A stretch of DNA of 64,000 bases from Paulinella micropora (GCA_019918135.1 WBZZ01006388.1:50001-114000), one strand, 5' to 3'. Shown: positions 1-11,600, numbered from the stretch's first letter. Numbers and translations: made by a program. The notes: generated from the letters alone by a model not told the origin.

Positions 1-2810
1 ATTTAGAGTACGTAGATTTCTACTTGTTGCAGACTTCTGAGTTGCAAAATACTAGGCGAACACTGTTGAACCGTGCTTGACGTAAATTGTGAGTTCGCTA
101 AGCTTAAGCTTTGCAAAACTTGAACTAGTGTAAAGTACTTGAAGGACTCATGATGACTTCAAGTCCAACTTGTACTACTGAGTTCGAGTGTCCAGGAATT
201 GCTTCTTCAAGTCAAGCCAGTGGGAAAAAGGCTCCCACTGTTGTGACTCAGTGTGTGCTTATTAGCTTATTTTTCCGGAGCTCTTGCTTCCTTGTCCACA
301 AATATACCGCAACGTGCGTGTTTCACTTGAAATGAGTGGAAAATGTAATAGAGTCCGTGGGAAAAAGGCAATAGTTAACCTTTTGTAAAAAGAACTTTGA
401 CTTGATCGTTTGACTTCAAGGACTGTCATTTCTGAACGAAATCGAAAACTAGTTAGTGAAGTCGAAACATCGTGCATAGGCCTCGGAGAATCTAACTGGC
501 CGGTCAAAAACAGTAAAATGTCAACGGTAGCCTACGGTGATTTTGGCCGGTCGTTAAAGTGCTCAGTCTGATAGCTCCCCCGCCCCAGACCTAACGGTTG
601 AGTAGAGTTGCGTACAGAATGAGGCTACGGTGACTAACGATGGGTCAGTGACTTGTCTCAATAAAAAGAAAAGGAGAAAAGGGAAAGATGTGTCTCTTTA
701 AACCTCAGAGGAAGATGAAAAAGAAGTACGTCGATGTGTAGCGCATTGTAGACCGAGATCAGCCGGGGCCCAATATCGGGATGCGAAAGCGGGACTGAGA
801 CAATTGAGGCGCAGTAGCGATGCGTTGATATTGGGGAGCTGACGTCGAGCCGTAGGAAGCTAGGTGGCCATGTATCGCGTAGAATGGAGCGCCAGGGAGA
901 TTGGGCCTGGTTACAAATTAGTCTGGTTTGTTGGCAGGATCTTTGTTTTAGGTAAGAGAGTAGTTGAATGGATCGTTGCTTTCCGGGTGCGGAGGGAACC
1001 AAAACCGCTTGAGGTTGTGCTGCTCAAAGTCAGTGCGATAGGCATGTAATAGTTCGGTTCGATCTATTTTGACAGATAGGAAGTAGGGCGCTTGGACTAC
1101 TTCTTTTTGTATACGTGCCCAAGTCAGAACTGGACATTCAACCCATAGTTGATTGTTGTTTTTGTCGTCGAGCTTGGACTACCATTCGAGAAAGGCGTAT
1201 TCTTGCTTGTGTGATGCCTTTATCCGAAACTGAGTTTGGGGGTGGTTTGGGGCAAGTTTCACTCAGAGTCTTGTACGTGTCAATGAGCCGACCAAGTAGG
1301 TGCTTATTCCGGCGAGGTAGTTTTTCAGCCATGGCAAAGAGTAGATTTATCCAGGTTTTGCAGTCGAGTTCGTCTGAGGGAGATGTGCTTCGCTTTTTGT
1401 CGGATTTAGACTGATTGCGTTCGAAGTCAATAGTGGGGAGACGTAGTGCTGTTTGTATTCTTTTTACAAAGGTGATGGTAGACTTGAGAAGTGATTTGAG
1501 AATGAAGCCAGGCGTTGGATGTGGTATGGTGGCAGCGCTAAGTTTGCCCACTCGTCCTAGTGTTCCTTCTAGTGATGCTAGTCGGAAAGAGGCATACGAT
1601 GACCAGATGCTTTGTCCAACCCCGACAGGTGCAGGTAGGTTTCTTCATAGTATGTGGTTGGAGTTTGAAGTTCGCGAGATGTCGTGGGGCATTGATAAGT
1701 CTCGACGCAATGGAGGCTGGCCTCTTGTAGCTGACTTTGCATAGTGAAAGAAGGGTCTTTCGCGTATTTTTATCAGAGAGAAAGATTCGTAGTATACATT
1801 CCTGAAGGGTGCGGAGAGATCTTCTGTTGATGCACATTCTGTCGTTCGTCTCCATGATTAGGTTTTGTTGGACAGGATGAGAGGGTGTGTCTTCCTCAGG
1901 TGATGTGATAAGACATTGCAAGCATAAAGTTTTGTGCGGTGGTTTTCAATGCTTTTTGCTTGTTGCCATATTCTGAGCGCTTGGTAGGCTGTTGCTTTTC
2001 GTATGTGTTTGATCCAACGGTAGGGATGGTATGCAATAAGACTTCAACGCGCAGGTCATTGGTTAGTTCAAGGATGGCTCCCGAATTAGACAGACGTAGT
2101 AAGCAATGGGCTCCAGGTTTTGTTAGATAGTGTCGGGCTGTGGCCGAGCGTGATAACACGTATGGTTGGCGCGTAGATGTTTGGGATCCTTCGTAGATTT
2201 TTGTGGTTCCATAGAAGCGTGATGTATAGTCCTAATCGTTTAGTCCGTGGCCATTGCCATGTTTGCAGAAGTTGAAAGACAGTGCCAGGGTCAAGGTCAT
2301 CACAGATGGCGGAGATTGAGTGGCGTACGAGTGGAGATCCTTCTCTTGGTATGGCTTCGCAGTAGGTGAGTACCGGTATGTCGTTGGGCATTGGCAAGAC
2401 TTCTGCATTGCATGGTACATCTGTATGGATGACGATAGTTGCAGACTTCGTGTGGGAAAATGTCGAGAGAAGGGTCTTGGGGTATCATTTGTGCGAAACG
2501 TGGCTGAGGGGTAGGCTTTACGTCTCATGTTAGGGTCGGTTTGAGCCAAGCGATGAATTTGCTTCCATGCGGCGTCAATTGGTTCGGGCTGAGTCTTGTT
2601 CCATTTAGTTTCTGATTGCGGGAGCATGCCCATGAGAAGGAGGGGTATGAATATGAAGCGATGCATTCCTAGTTGACAACCTTTGATCAGGAGACGGGTT
2701 TGTTCTGGTTGGTGTTGTCGTGCGGCACTGAAGTTACGCATTCCCCTGAGTTCTGATTTCATTCGCTTTTCCTATTGGAAGGATTCTCCGATGTAGCAAT
2801 GTACAGTGCC
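1..2810. other. No recognised gene; weak open frames only
   Basis: I recognise no gene in this stretch. Short open frames overlap on both strands, none with a convincing domain. The minus-strand frames between about 1138 and 2762 follow one another and have a faint flavour of the C-terminal half of a LINE reverse transcriptase, for instance a stretch reading EPIDAAWKQIHRLAQ at about 2500-2590. That is too weak to call. The motif GGCCGGTC occurs at about 500 and 550 and also in the LTRs of the neighbouring Copia element, but it is short. The segment ends at the target-site duplication of that element. Confidence 0.5.
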
Positions 2811-2815
2811 AGGTG
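2811..2815. repeat. Target-site duplication of the Copia element, left copy
   Basis: AGGTG lies immediately outside the LTR at 2816 and is repeated exactly at 22055-22059, outside the other LTR. Five bases is the usual duplication length for Copia integrases. It shows that the two LTRs belong to one insertion and that everything between them arrived with the element or entered it later. Confidence 0.9.
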
Positions 2816-3012
2816 TGTTAGACCACTATTATTAATATAGTGACCTATGGTAGCTACACTACACCAATAGCAGTATTACAGCTTTAATAAGAAAAGGCGC
2901 GAACAGGACACGCGCGTAACTTGACTGGCCGGATCGTAAGTAATGGCTCTACCGACACCGTTACTCTGATACGGCCGGTCCTCAACTATTAATTAAGATT
3001 ATAGTTCCAACA
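2816..3012 (-). repeat. Copia LTR (3' LTR in element orientation), 197 bp
   Basis: Begins TGTTAGACC and ends CCAACA. It matches 21857-22054 along its whole length with 8 substitutions (7 transitions) and one indel. It contains two CGGCCGGTC-like motifs and an AATAAG stretch. The polypurine tract next to it marks it as the 3' LTR. Confidence 0.92.
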
Positions 3013-3022
3013 ATCCCCCTGG
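3013..3022 (-). promoter_or_regulatory. Polypurine tract of the Copia element
   Basis: Read on the minus strand this is CCAGGGGGAT directly abutting the LTR. LTR elements use such a tract to prime plus-strand DNA synthesis. Its position next to 2816-3012 fixes the orientation of the element. Confidence 0.75.
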
Positions 3023-4052
3023 AGCAAAGTAAATTAACATGTAAGTTACTGCCGGTCCTATAAAAGTTACCCTCACACTCTCCGAGAAGTAATGTCGGGG
3101 TTGGCTACCCTTCTATCCACAGCGAGTGTGCATCAATTAGAATACATACAAGGAAGCGGGCCTGTGGTATAGTCGGGCCTACCCAACGAGAAGAGGATTA
3201 TTTCCCTACTCTCCCTACCTCGCGTATGAGTAAAAGTGACATGTAATAGACATATATATAGATCATATGCATATGAAAGTACATAGATATAGTAATGACC
3301 TCGAAAGAAGCGATAACATAAATATGTAATATTCTTATAATAATACATATGTACGATCTATAACTATCGAAACTATGAAAGCAATGCAAAAATAAAATTT
3401 TCAAGCGCTTCCCGTAAGGGGGGTTAAAATCTTTTTTAAAAAAATATTGGCGGGTCTGTATTCTCTGAAGGGAGGGCCCCAGGTCTATCGACTCACGAGG
3501 AGCGATGAATCACCCTTCGACCCAACCACAACCAGATTTCCAATTTAGTCTCTTAAAAAATATATATATATAATCGAGAGTATATATATTATATAAATTC
3601 TATACTATCGATCGAAGAGAATTATCCATGAAGCGCAGTTCGGATTTCGGGGCTCTGCGCCAGCCCGGGAACACGAACGTACTTAGCATCAGGGCCATCA
3701 GATCGCCGCTGGAGCAACGTAGATCCATCGATGAAACTCGAATAATCTTCTCCTCCCCCTGAGCTGATCGGAATTATTTCTACTACTATTAGTAAATAAA
3801 GGAGAGAGGGGGAGCGTAGGTGAAAGTCCCAACTTATGCGCGTCTGCAAAATCTCGCGCGAAACGCAGTGTCCGGCAGGCCGTTGCCAAAGTACCTATAT
3901 CACCCCCCTCAACATAAAGTCTGCGGAAAATTACAAAACTTAATATAAAGCGCAACTGAAAACGAATATAATATACTTTGCACCACGTAATATATCCGGT
4001 GCTCATAGCTTGAGTTCCTTTCCGAACTTAGCGAGAAATTCCTTCACCAACT
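3023..4052. other. Copia 3' non-coding region, AT-rich, no gene seen
   Basis: About 1 kb between the RNase H-like part and the 3' LTR. It is AT-rich, with runs such as TATATATA around 3560-3590 and poly-A near 3440. I find no domain in its open frames. It is best read as untranslated sequence belonging to the element. Confidence 0.55.
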
Positions 4053-4734
4053 TCACCGAGATCTGATCCGCAAAGTAATTGATTTCTCGTACGTGAAATT
4101 CATCTTGGTAAATAAGTCTGCGATATTATCCTCCGTTGGTACCCGGAATAACTTCACAACTCCCCTGTTGACCAACTTTTCGAGTAAGTGGTACCTTACG
4201 TCGATATGTTTGGTCCGTGATTCCCCCAATCCTCTTTTCGATAAGATGATGGTTCCCTCATTATCTTCGGTAAAACCTTTTGGGGGCAATCCGGCGATAT
4301 CACGGAGGGTCTGTCTCAGGGCAAGTAGCTCCCTGACCGCTTCGTTGGCCGATACGGTCTCTGACTCGAGGGTTAATTGAGCTATGACGGACTGGAGTTT
4401 GGAAAACCAAGCAATAGGTGCTCCATTGAAGAGGAAGATATATCCGGAACGGGACTTTTGCGTGGCTTTCTCCCCTGCGAAGTCTGAGTCAACGTACCCG
4501 ACAAGTGGGTGCTCGTTGACCAGCTTCTCTATACTAGCTATCACGGGGACACAGAAGTCGTTGATGTCCATAGCCTTGCACGCGTAAAGGCCTAATGCCT
4601 TTTCTGCGGCAGATGGACCGCTAGCCGGTCTCCATGATTTGGGGAGCCTAGGAACGCGAAACCCTTCGGACAGCATCTTAACTAACCGCTCATCGCCCCG
4701 TTTGAAAAACAGAGCTCTAGGAGTCAGCAACCAC
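4053..4734 (-). mobile_element. Copia RNase H part
   Basis: Minus-strand sequence typical of Copia RNase H: a GYVDSDFAGEK segment (the first catalytic Asp region of the GYSDADWAG type), then SRSGYIFLFNGAPIAWFSK, an ESETVSANEAVRELLALR segment, and ending KHIDVRYHLLEKLV with VPTEDNIADLFTK. These are family hallmarks, so the call is firm. The upstream edge near 4735 is where the sequence changes to the inserted DNA transposon; the exact base is uncertain. Confidence 0.88.
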
Positions 4735-7700
4735 AGGAACATCCTAGTGAATAACGACGAGACATGGCAACCGCTAGGCGACTGCAAAATTGACACTGCA
4801 ATCACGATGCAGTACAATGATTTTCCAAGCCCAGATCCCAATGTGCCGGCATGGGACATAAAAGAAGACAATATGGTCTTTCGATACGCCCCGCAAGGAA
4901 AAGCCAAAGTTCGCAGTCTCACAGGAAAGCCAAAGTTTTTTGACCCTAGCCTGGCAGAACAAAAGACGACTTATAGTCGCAGAGCTAGGGCAAAGCGTCA
5001 GCAGCCTGGTTCAGCTGAAAAAAAGGATGACTCGCACGTGTCAGAAGCTGAACAACAGCCGAAAAAACGGCGGGAGGGCAAACCTTCTCAAGCCACGAAG
5101 AAGGCACAATCGCAGCAGAAGGTTTGCTGCTTCATACATACATAGTTAGGAAAGTAAGTAAGTAAGTTCGTAAATAAACAAATAAATAAATAAATAAATA
5201 AACAATCAAATCAAGAAATGAATGATGAGTAACGAGAAAATAAGTACATCCATGCATGCAACAACAACAAAGCATACATACAATTATTATTGCATGCATA
5301 CCTACACGCATGCACACATACATACATACATAGTTAGGAAAGTAAGTAAGTAAGTTCGTAAATAAACAAATAAATGAACAAATAAACAATTAAATAAGGA
5401 AATGAATGATGAGGCACGACAAAATACGTACATGCATGCATGCAACAACAACAAAGCATACATACATATATTGCATGCATACCTACACGCATGCACACAT
5501 ACATACATACATAGTTAGGAAAGTAAGTAAGTAAGTTCGTAAATAAACAAATAAATGAACAAATAAACAATTAAATAAGGAAATGAATGATGAGGCACGA
5601 CAAAATACGTACATGCATGCATGCAACAACAACAAAGCATACATACATATATTGCATGCATACCTACACGCATGCATACATACATACATACATAGTTAGG
5701 AAAGTAAGTAAGTAAGTTCGTAAATAAACAAATAAATAAATAAATAAATAAACAATCAGATCAAGAAATGAATGATGAGTAACGAGAAAATAAGTACATC
5801 CATGCATGCAACAACAACAAAGCATACGTACATATATTGCATGCATACCTACACGCATGCATACATACATACATACATAGTTAGGAAAGTAAGTAAGTAA
5901 ATTCGTAAATAAACAAATAAACGAACAAATAAACAATTAAATAAGGAAATGAATGATGAGGCACGACAAAATACGTACATGCATGCATGCAACAACAACA
6001 AAGCATACATACATATATTGCATGCATACCTACACGCATGCATACATACATACATACATAGTTAGGAAAGTAAGTAAGTAAGTTCGTAAATAAACAAATA
6101 AATAAATAAATAAATAAACAATCAGATCAAGAAATGAATGATGAGTAACGAGAAAATAAGTACATCCATGCATGCAACAACAACAAAGCATACATACATA
6201 TATTGCATGCATACCTACACGCATGCATACATACATACATACATAGTTAGGAAAGTAAGTAAGTAAGTTCGTAAATAAACAAATAAACGAACAAATAAAC
6301 AATTAAATAAGGAAATGAATGATGAGGCACGACAAAATACGTACATGCATGCATGCAACAACAACAAAGCATACATACATATATTGCATGCATACCTACA
6401 CGCATGCATACATACATACACACATAGTTAGGAAAGTAAGTAAGTAAGTTCGTAAATAAATGAATGAATAAAGAAATAAACTATTAAACAAAGAAATGAA
6501 TGATGAATAAAGAGAAAGCAACAACAACTATGCATACATGCACGCATACATACATACACACATACAAGAGAAAATCAATCAATAAATAAATAAATAAATA
6601 AACAAATAAACAAATAAACAAATAAACAAATAAACAAATAAACAAATAAACAAATAAACGAATCGTTCTTGCAGTGGTCGCCCGGCCGTAAGCAGCGTGG
6701 TGGGAGGCGTGGCAGCAAAAAGGCTGCTGGACCAGTTTCACGTCGTGTCGATTTCTCTGAAGCGCTAGCTGCCACTGGGTACTGTCATCTCTTGACGTCG
6801 TTTTCTCATGACATTGGCATATTTTGCAGTGACGAGGCAAAGGAGGGTCTTGAGGAGACGAGCGCATCAGCTAACGGTATTAGTTTTGCAATTTCTGGTG
6901 TTTGCATGCTGCGTAATGTGATTGCATTGCAGGGTGATACCAGCAGCACACAGCCCCCCGCCCCCACCACCGCCGGACAGAGATGATGTTTTGGAAAGGC
7001 TCAAGCACTTGAGTGCAGTTTCCGCATCGGCCAGGGCTGCTTTGTTGAGATCGGACGAAGTTTTTACACACAATCTGGATGCACTGCAACTTCCTGAAGA
7101 GGATGAACAGCCAGAGCCGGTGCCACTGTCGGTCCAAAAACCAAAATCACCTCTCTTCGGTGCTTGGGAGACTCCATTAAAAGCAAGTCGATCGCGGATA
7201 AGGCGGGCGACGCCGCGGACGAGAAAGACGGTAAGGGCACGCATACGGAAGATCTTACGGTGAGCGCTAGCACGGCGGACAAGAAAGACGGTAAGGGCAC
7301 GGAGGACCAAGCCGCGATCGATGATGCCGATACCGCCGCCAACCTAAAGCTCATAGCTGAGCAAAAGCAGCAGATGATGCAGCACGAGCGGCCTGGGAAC
7401 AAGCGAAGAAAAATTATAAATCTGGGAGGTCAGGCCCGCAAAACAGTATTATTATAAATTTCCAGCCGGAATGAGCGCAACCGAACAGGCGCAACAACAG
7501 AAAAGGTACTAACTGTTTCTGTTTTTTTCTTGCTCTTCACACCCTCCCCGTGTCCGTACTAACTGTTTCTGTTTTTTTCTTGCTCTTCACACCCTCCCCG
7601 TGTCCCTACTGCAATGATGTCTAGACTTGTGATAGTGTACTCTGTGGGCACATCTGTGGAGTACTTCGCGTGTGTCGACAGCCAGTACTGGAGCAACCTC

Positions 7701-9878
7701 GGGCTGAACCTGACCGTAATTTCCTGCTTTGATAGCATGCACTGCAGTCCACCCCCCTCCTACCCGTAGGCAGGTGAATGGGTATTGACAACGATGGTGC
7801 CCCCGGCCATATGCCTTGTGCTTGGGTAAGCAATGCTGCACATACAGACATGCAATCGCGGTATCTGTTGCTTGCATAGTCCGGGCCGTCGCCTGCAACA
7901 GGACCCACTTGGCAAGTTTATAGTTCTGGCGAATTCCATAAACACGCGATCGTGCTTGGTCGCGATTGAGACCACTCCCGCTGGAGCCAGCGAACGCACT
8001 TTTGCCTTGTCCTTTTTGGTGGAGGCAGACATAGATGCAGTGGCCACGAAGAAAGACCAGAGCGAGCACAGAGGCCGTGCCAGAGACAGCTTTCTGCAAG
8101 AGTGCGTATATCCCCTACTGGAGCCGCATATTCAAGCAGCGAACGGTCGCTTGCCGAAAGACGAGCCGCTTCCTCCCATTCCGCGCTATCGCGCCACCGT
8201 GGTCGCTCAAACCCCCCCCCAAAGTCAGTGCAGACGCGAAGGCCTCTGCCTCCAGCACCGCCCTGAGCGCATCCAGCAGTCAGGGGTAAGCAACAGCAGC
8301 TTGTCTGTCATTGAAAATGATGCAAAATTATTATGCGCAGGGATAGTATTGCGTCCCGCAAGGTCAGGCGCAAGTCAGTATTGCCAAAGGGCGAGGTGCG
8401 CGTTGTTGCAATGGATTCGTTCGTTGATCCAGAGGGAAGAGATCCTCTAGAAGGTTACGGGGTGCAGCTAGTTCCCATCGACGGAGCTTGGTACGGGGAC
8501 ATTGGGCTGCGGGAGGGCGAGGAGCTCGGCGGATTCGGGAGGGAACTGCTGCTACAATTTTGGGGCGACTGCTATGATGAAAAGGTGGATCCCGCAGGCT
8601 TCTCTGCTGTTTTGGCAAGTCCGGGCGACAGCACGCTCAAGATCGGTGGCAAGCTCTGGTGCTTTACCAAAGCACATCGCAAGGAAGTAGCAGAGGATCG
8701 TTCCCAGCCGCCATGCAACGCAGGCGCGCTGATAAACCATGCGCCTGAGGGTTCAGGTGCAAACTGCACCTGGATTCTGCCGAAAGGCAAGAGAAATCGA
8801 TACCCCATCCTCAAAATGACGGACAACCTCGTGTACGGCGGTTTTTTTTTATTTGACTACGATGGCCAGAAGGGCTCTGTGTATTGGCCCCAGCACGTTG
8901 GGGGAGTAACGCCCCGGGACATGCCTCTGGCGGCGGATGCGGACAGGAAGTTGATTTGGCCTCGCTTCAATAAGCCTTCGCCTGCACCCCAGAACTTCAA
9001 GGTAAGAGCCTGCACCCACACAACACAAAACATGCTTGCACTCTCACAGCTACCTGCAAAGAAGACTGCAGCTGGTAAAAAAGTTGGAGTCGGTGGCAAG
9101 GGTGGCAACCAGACGCACCTGCCAACTTGCCTTTGCCCGACGTGCCCCCTGGGCATCAAGAAGCGCGCCAAGGCAAGGGCCAAGCTTGCTGCTGCTAATA
9201 ATACTGAAGCGCGCGCGCAAGGTAATAAGCTTGCCGTGCACAATCTGATGTGATGGGTACCTGGTTTTAATTTAGAGGAAACGGACGAGGAGGATTCGGA
9301 TGATGAGTCGGAAGATTCGGATGATGAGTCGGAAGATTCACCCTTGCAGTCAACTAAAAAGAAGAAAGTGAAGCGTGGCACTGCAAAGGAAAGTGGTTCA
9401 AAGCGGCCGGACGGGCAGACCCCGATCCAAGGGGGAGGTGATCGTCAGGTATGCGCCCCAGGCTGTCGATGCCCGCGGTGCCGCCAGTCGCAACGCGTCC
9501 CCGGGCATGGAGAAGGGTGCGATTGCACAGGGTGCGTACCACATGGCAAAGGGTGCAAATGTGAGGAATGTGTACCAGATGCTAAGCATGGCAAAGGGTG
9601 CAGATGCAAGGAGAAGTGCGCGCCCCCATCGTCGCCGCCGCATGTGGTCCCCTTTGCAATCCCCCCGTCCTCCCCGCCCGCATGGCGGATATGGAGGTCA
9701 GCAGCCTGCGTTGTCACCTGTTTTCCAGCCAGCAGCCGGTGGAGGCCGTGAAGGCAGCGGCCTTGCGGCGTATCTGGCATACTCACAGCAGCAAGCAACG
9801 TCGTATTTGTCACACAGTCAACAGCAAAGTACCTCGTTTCTGAATTACATGGCAGGGGGTAACTCTCGGCTTGAGTAG
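4735..9878 (+). CDS. Gene A: SET-like and Cys-repeat protein of the DNA transposon (5' end missing)
   Basis: Read as a spliced gene with a cut-off 5' end. Plausible introns are 5122-6674 (holding the satellite), 6779-6829, 7826-7879, 8286-8340, 9002-9049 and 9222-9275; apart from the first they are 48-55 bp, GT-AG, several ending GCAG. Coding pieces in order: an acidic/basic segment (4735-5121); PVSRRVDFSEAL (6675-6778); a segment with RLKHLSAVSASARAALL (6960-7190); FIVLANSINTRSCLVAIE (7910-8000); and a SET-like domain at about 8400-8880. Its key segment, NAGALINHAPEGSGANC (about 8718-8768), matches the SET pattern RFINHSCxPNC, and LFDYDG (about 8850) matches the ExxFDYG end. Then come acidic DDES repeats (about 9280-9345) and a Cys-rich stretch repeating HGKGCKCEECVP-like units (about 9450-9625). 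The stop is at 9876-9878. Not all exon joins keep one frame, so the copy may be damaged. A methyltransferase role is inference only. Confidence 0.5.
5135..6565. repeat. Satellite of 181/185-bp units with A and B variants
   Basis: Units each begin at the motif TTAGGAAAGTAAGTAAG, near 5148, 5333, 5514, 5695, 5880, 6061, 6246 and 6427. Spacings are 185, 181, 181, 185, 181, 185 and 181 bp, i.e. variant order A-B-B-A-B-A-B, then a diverged last unit. A has a longer AAATA run and AGTAACGAGAAAATAAG; B has AGGCACGACAAAATACG. Inside each unit are short runs of GTAA, ATAA, CATA and GCAT. The array lies in the likely first intron of gene A. The apparent open frames on the minus strand (Tyr/Cys/Met-rich) are by-products of the repeat. 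Confidence 0.9.
6567..6660. repeat. Simple repeat (AATA)n/(CAAATAAA)n
   Basis: Follows the satellite. A run of AATA units passes into about eight AAACAAAT-type units and ends just before the intron acceptor TTCTTGCAG at 6666-6674. It has no coding value. Confidence 0.9.
7506..7605. repeat. Perfect or near-perfect 50-bp tandem duplication with TACTAAC and a T-rich tract
   Basis: Two copies, 7506-7555 and 7556-7605. Each starts GTACTAACTGTTTCTG, continues with a T-rich tract and ends CTCCCCGTGTCC. TACTAAC is the consensus branch point of many fungi and protists and the following tract is pyrimidine-rich, so this may be a duplicated 3' part of an intron of gene A. No exact acceptor was fixed. 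Confidence 0.8.
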
Positions 9879-9907
9879 ACCGTTAGCGCGTACAAGGTAG
9901 CATACTC

Positions 9908-9940
9908 GCCTCCGGTGGCGCCACAAGTGCCACCGGAGGC
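9908..9940 (+). repeat. Subterminal hairpin 1 (arm 1)
   Basis: Perfect 12-bp stem GCCTCCGGTGGC / GCCACCGGAGGC around a 9-base loop containing CACAAGT. It lies 30 bp beyond the stop of gene A. Related hairpins are at 10091-10117, 14996-15016, 15338-15356 and 15533-15554. Confidence 0.85.
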
Positions 9941-10090
9941 AGGAGAGAGCATTAACTTTCATTTTCTCTCTTGACTTTACTGTTTATGATTGATTTTGTT
10001 GTGCAATTTGTGTTGTACCGCATAGGATTCGGACTTGCCCTCCTGACGTGGGTATCACGGGTGGGGTGGCGCGGTAGCCTGCGTACGCAG

Positions 10091-10117
10091 TCCGGTGGCG
10101 CTCCAAGTGCCACCGGA
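10091..10117 (+). repeat. Subterminal hairpin 2 (arm 1)
   Basis: Stem TCCGGTGGC / GCCACCGGA around GCTCCAAGT. It is followed by GGCGGGAAAA, as in the copy at 14996. Confidence 0.85.
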
Positions 10118-10419
10118 GGCGGGAAAACACAGACAATTTATAATTTGCTTTCTTTTTGCAGCTTTGCGTCGTTTTGTTACTTAATTCGCGGCTACACAGC
10201 CTGGGGAAGCGGACTTTACTCAGGCACATAGCAGTCTGCGATGTGTAGTACAGCTATCTTTGCGTTGCCGTAGGCTATATTTAAGTAGCCAAAATGCATT
10301 ATTATATTAATATAAACTAATAAAAGTTGTTTTTCTATTTACTACGACTTTTAATAACATAAAAAGCATGCCGGTAGTGACTACGCAAATTTGTGCAATC
10401 CTTACGACCTACGACCTTC

Positions 10420-10447
10420 CGGCCCTTCGTATCAGGAAGAGGATCAT
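10420..10447 (+). repeat. 28-bp terminal sequence of the DNA transposon, arm 1
   Basis: CGGCCCTTCG...GGATCAT is identical over 28 bp to 15861-15888. It is preceded in both places by related sequence (TACGCAAA... and CCTACGACC). I read it as the outer part of a terminal inverted repeat shown in the same orientation because one arm was flipped. A direct duplication is the alternative. Confidence 0.65.
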
Positions 10448-11600
10448 TTCCCTTGAGAACGTCATCCCCGGGAAAACCAGAAGTAAACATATCTCGGTCT
10501 GCGCTTAAGAAGAGAGGATAGATTATTGCCTGGTACGGAACAAGTCCCGGAATTCCCCGTGGTACGAAAACCGAAAAATAGAAGGCAGGCGAGGGAGACA
10601 GAAGTCAAGCAGCAAGAGGAGCTCAAAGCATTTGAATGGAAGAAAGAGAGTGAAGCGATAAGATCAGGCACTCCTATCATCCCCCTGAAATGGATAGACA
10701 CGGTCAAACAGCAAGGTACGTCCGATGAATACCATAAAGCTAGGATCACTTTGAGAGGAGACCTCCTGAAAGCGGGGTTACAGTACGACCCTAAACGTAC
10801 ATATTCCCCCACCGCACATCATCGCACTATCCTCCTCATCATTGCCTACGCTGCCTGCTTTGGAATTGATCTAACATGTTATCTTTGGCTCATTGACTAC
10901 CACAGCTTATTTGCACGCTAAGATGCCTTATGATATCTATGTCAATCCACCCCCGGGTTTCGAAAGGGAAGGCTTTCTATGGCTCCTTAAGAAAGCCCTG
11001 ACGGCCACCCGGAAGCTGGAAGGTTATGGTACGACCAGTGATGTCGAAAGAGATGGTAGAAAAACAGGCTTTCATCACGTTCTCTTTAGATAGGGCTTCT
11101 TTCATTAAGCACGGGAGTAACCCCTTATCTACCCAGCTACTCTCCTTTCACGTTGACGATGGGCTCCATGCAGCAACGGAATCTAGTCATGTAGGGTCAG
11201 TAGATAGCTTAAAGAAGCACGGGTTCAGATGTAAGAACTTGGGGAAGGCGACGAGTTCAAGAACATACAGATAGTACAGTCTGAAAAAGGGATTTTATTG
11301 CATCAACGGAAATATGAACTTCTCATCCTAGGTGAGTTAGATCAGTATATGAAGGAGATGCCTGCCAAAACCCCTTTCCTTTCTGAGAACCCTGCACCCC
11401 TGAAAGCTGGACATCGCCTCTTCAAGTACGATCTTAGGTGTCTCATCGGCATGCTCATATTCTTAGCTGTTCATACCCGCCCCCTTCTTATATGTCCTCT
11501 AAGCATAGCTGCAAAGCACCAAGTACCATCCTCAGGTATATCTTATGCCATGGTCCATTGCACAAACACTGTCTGCTGTCCATCCTTTCTTTCCACACGA
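10448..11600 (+). mobile_element. Copia reverse-transcriptase part, in opposite orientation to the host element
   Basis: Plus-strand sequence with Copia RT hallmarks: IPLKWIDTVKQQGTSDEYHK followed by KARITLRGD (the usual 'KARLVARG' region), YSPTAHHRTILLIIAYAA, YDIYVNPPPGFE, and near the end RCLIGMLIFLAVHTRP, the conserved 'YRSLIGSLMYLAVTTRPDI' region. It is bounded on the left by the 28-bp transposon end and on the right by arm 2. The family looks the same as the enclosing element, but I cannot exclude a separate copy. It is broken in several places. Confidence 0.8.

Larger units (their letters stand above)
4735..10447 (+). mobile_element. Arm 1 of a large TIR DNA transposon, with gene A
   Basis: This segment interrupts the Copia. 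It carries a spliced plus-strand gene (gene A, to 9878), then about 540 bp of non-coding DNA with two copies of a hairpin motif, then the 28-bp end sequence at 10420-10447. The same end and motif are found at 15861-15888 in arm 2. Both arms show their end on the right, as expected if one arm of an element with terminal inverted repeats was flipped after insertion. Boundaries at 4735 and just after 10447 are inferred from where Copia sequence stops and starts. I cannot place it in a named superfamily. Confidence 0.6.

Noticed and set aside
1896-2762. Minus-strand LINE reverse-transcriptase C-terminus
   Set aside because: Similarity is only a general impression without a catalytic or zinc motif; kept as unassigned sequence.
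5132-6421. Overlapping minus-strand frames rich in Tyr, Cys, Met and Leu
   Set aside because: They follow the 181/185-bp satellite exactly and repeat with it; no gene is needed to explain them.
5135-6565. CRISPR array, from the regular spacing
   Set aside because: Repeats are tandem with no unique spacers, in a eukaryotic context.
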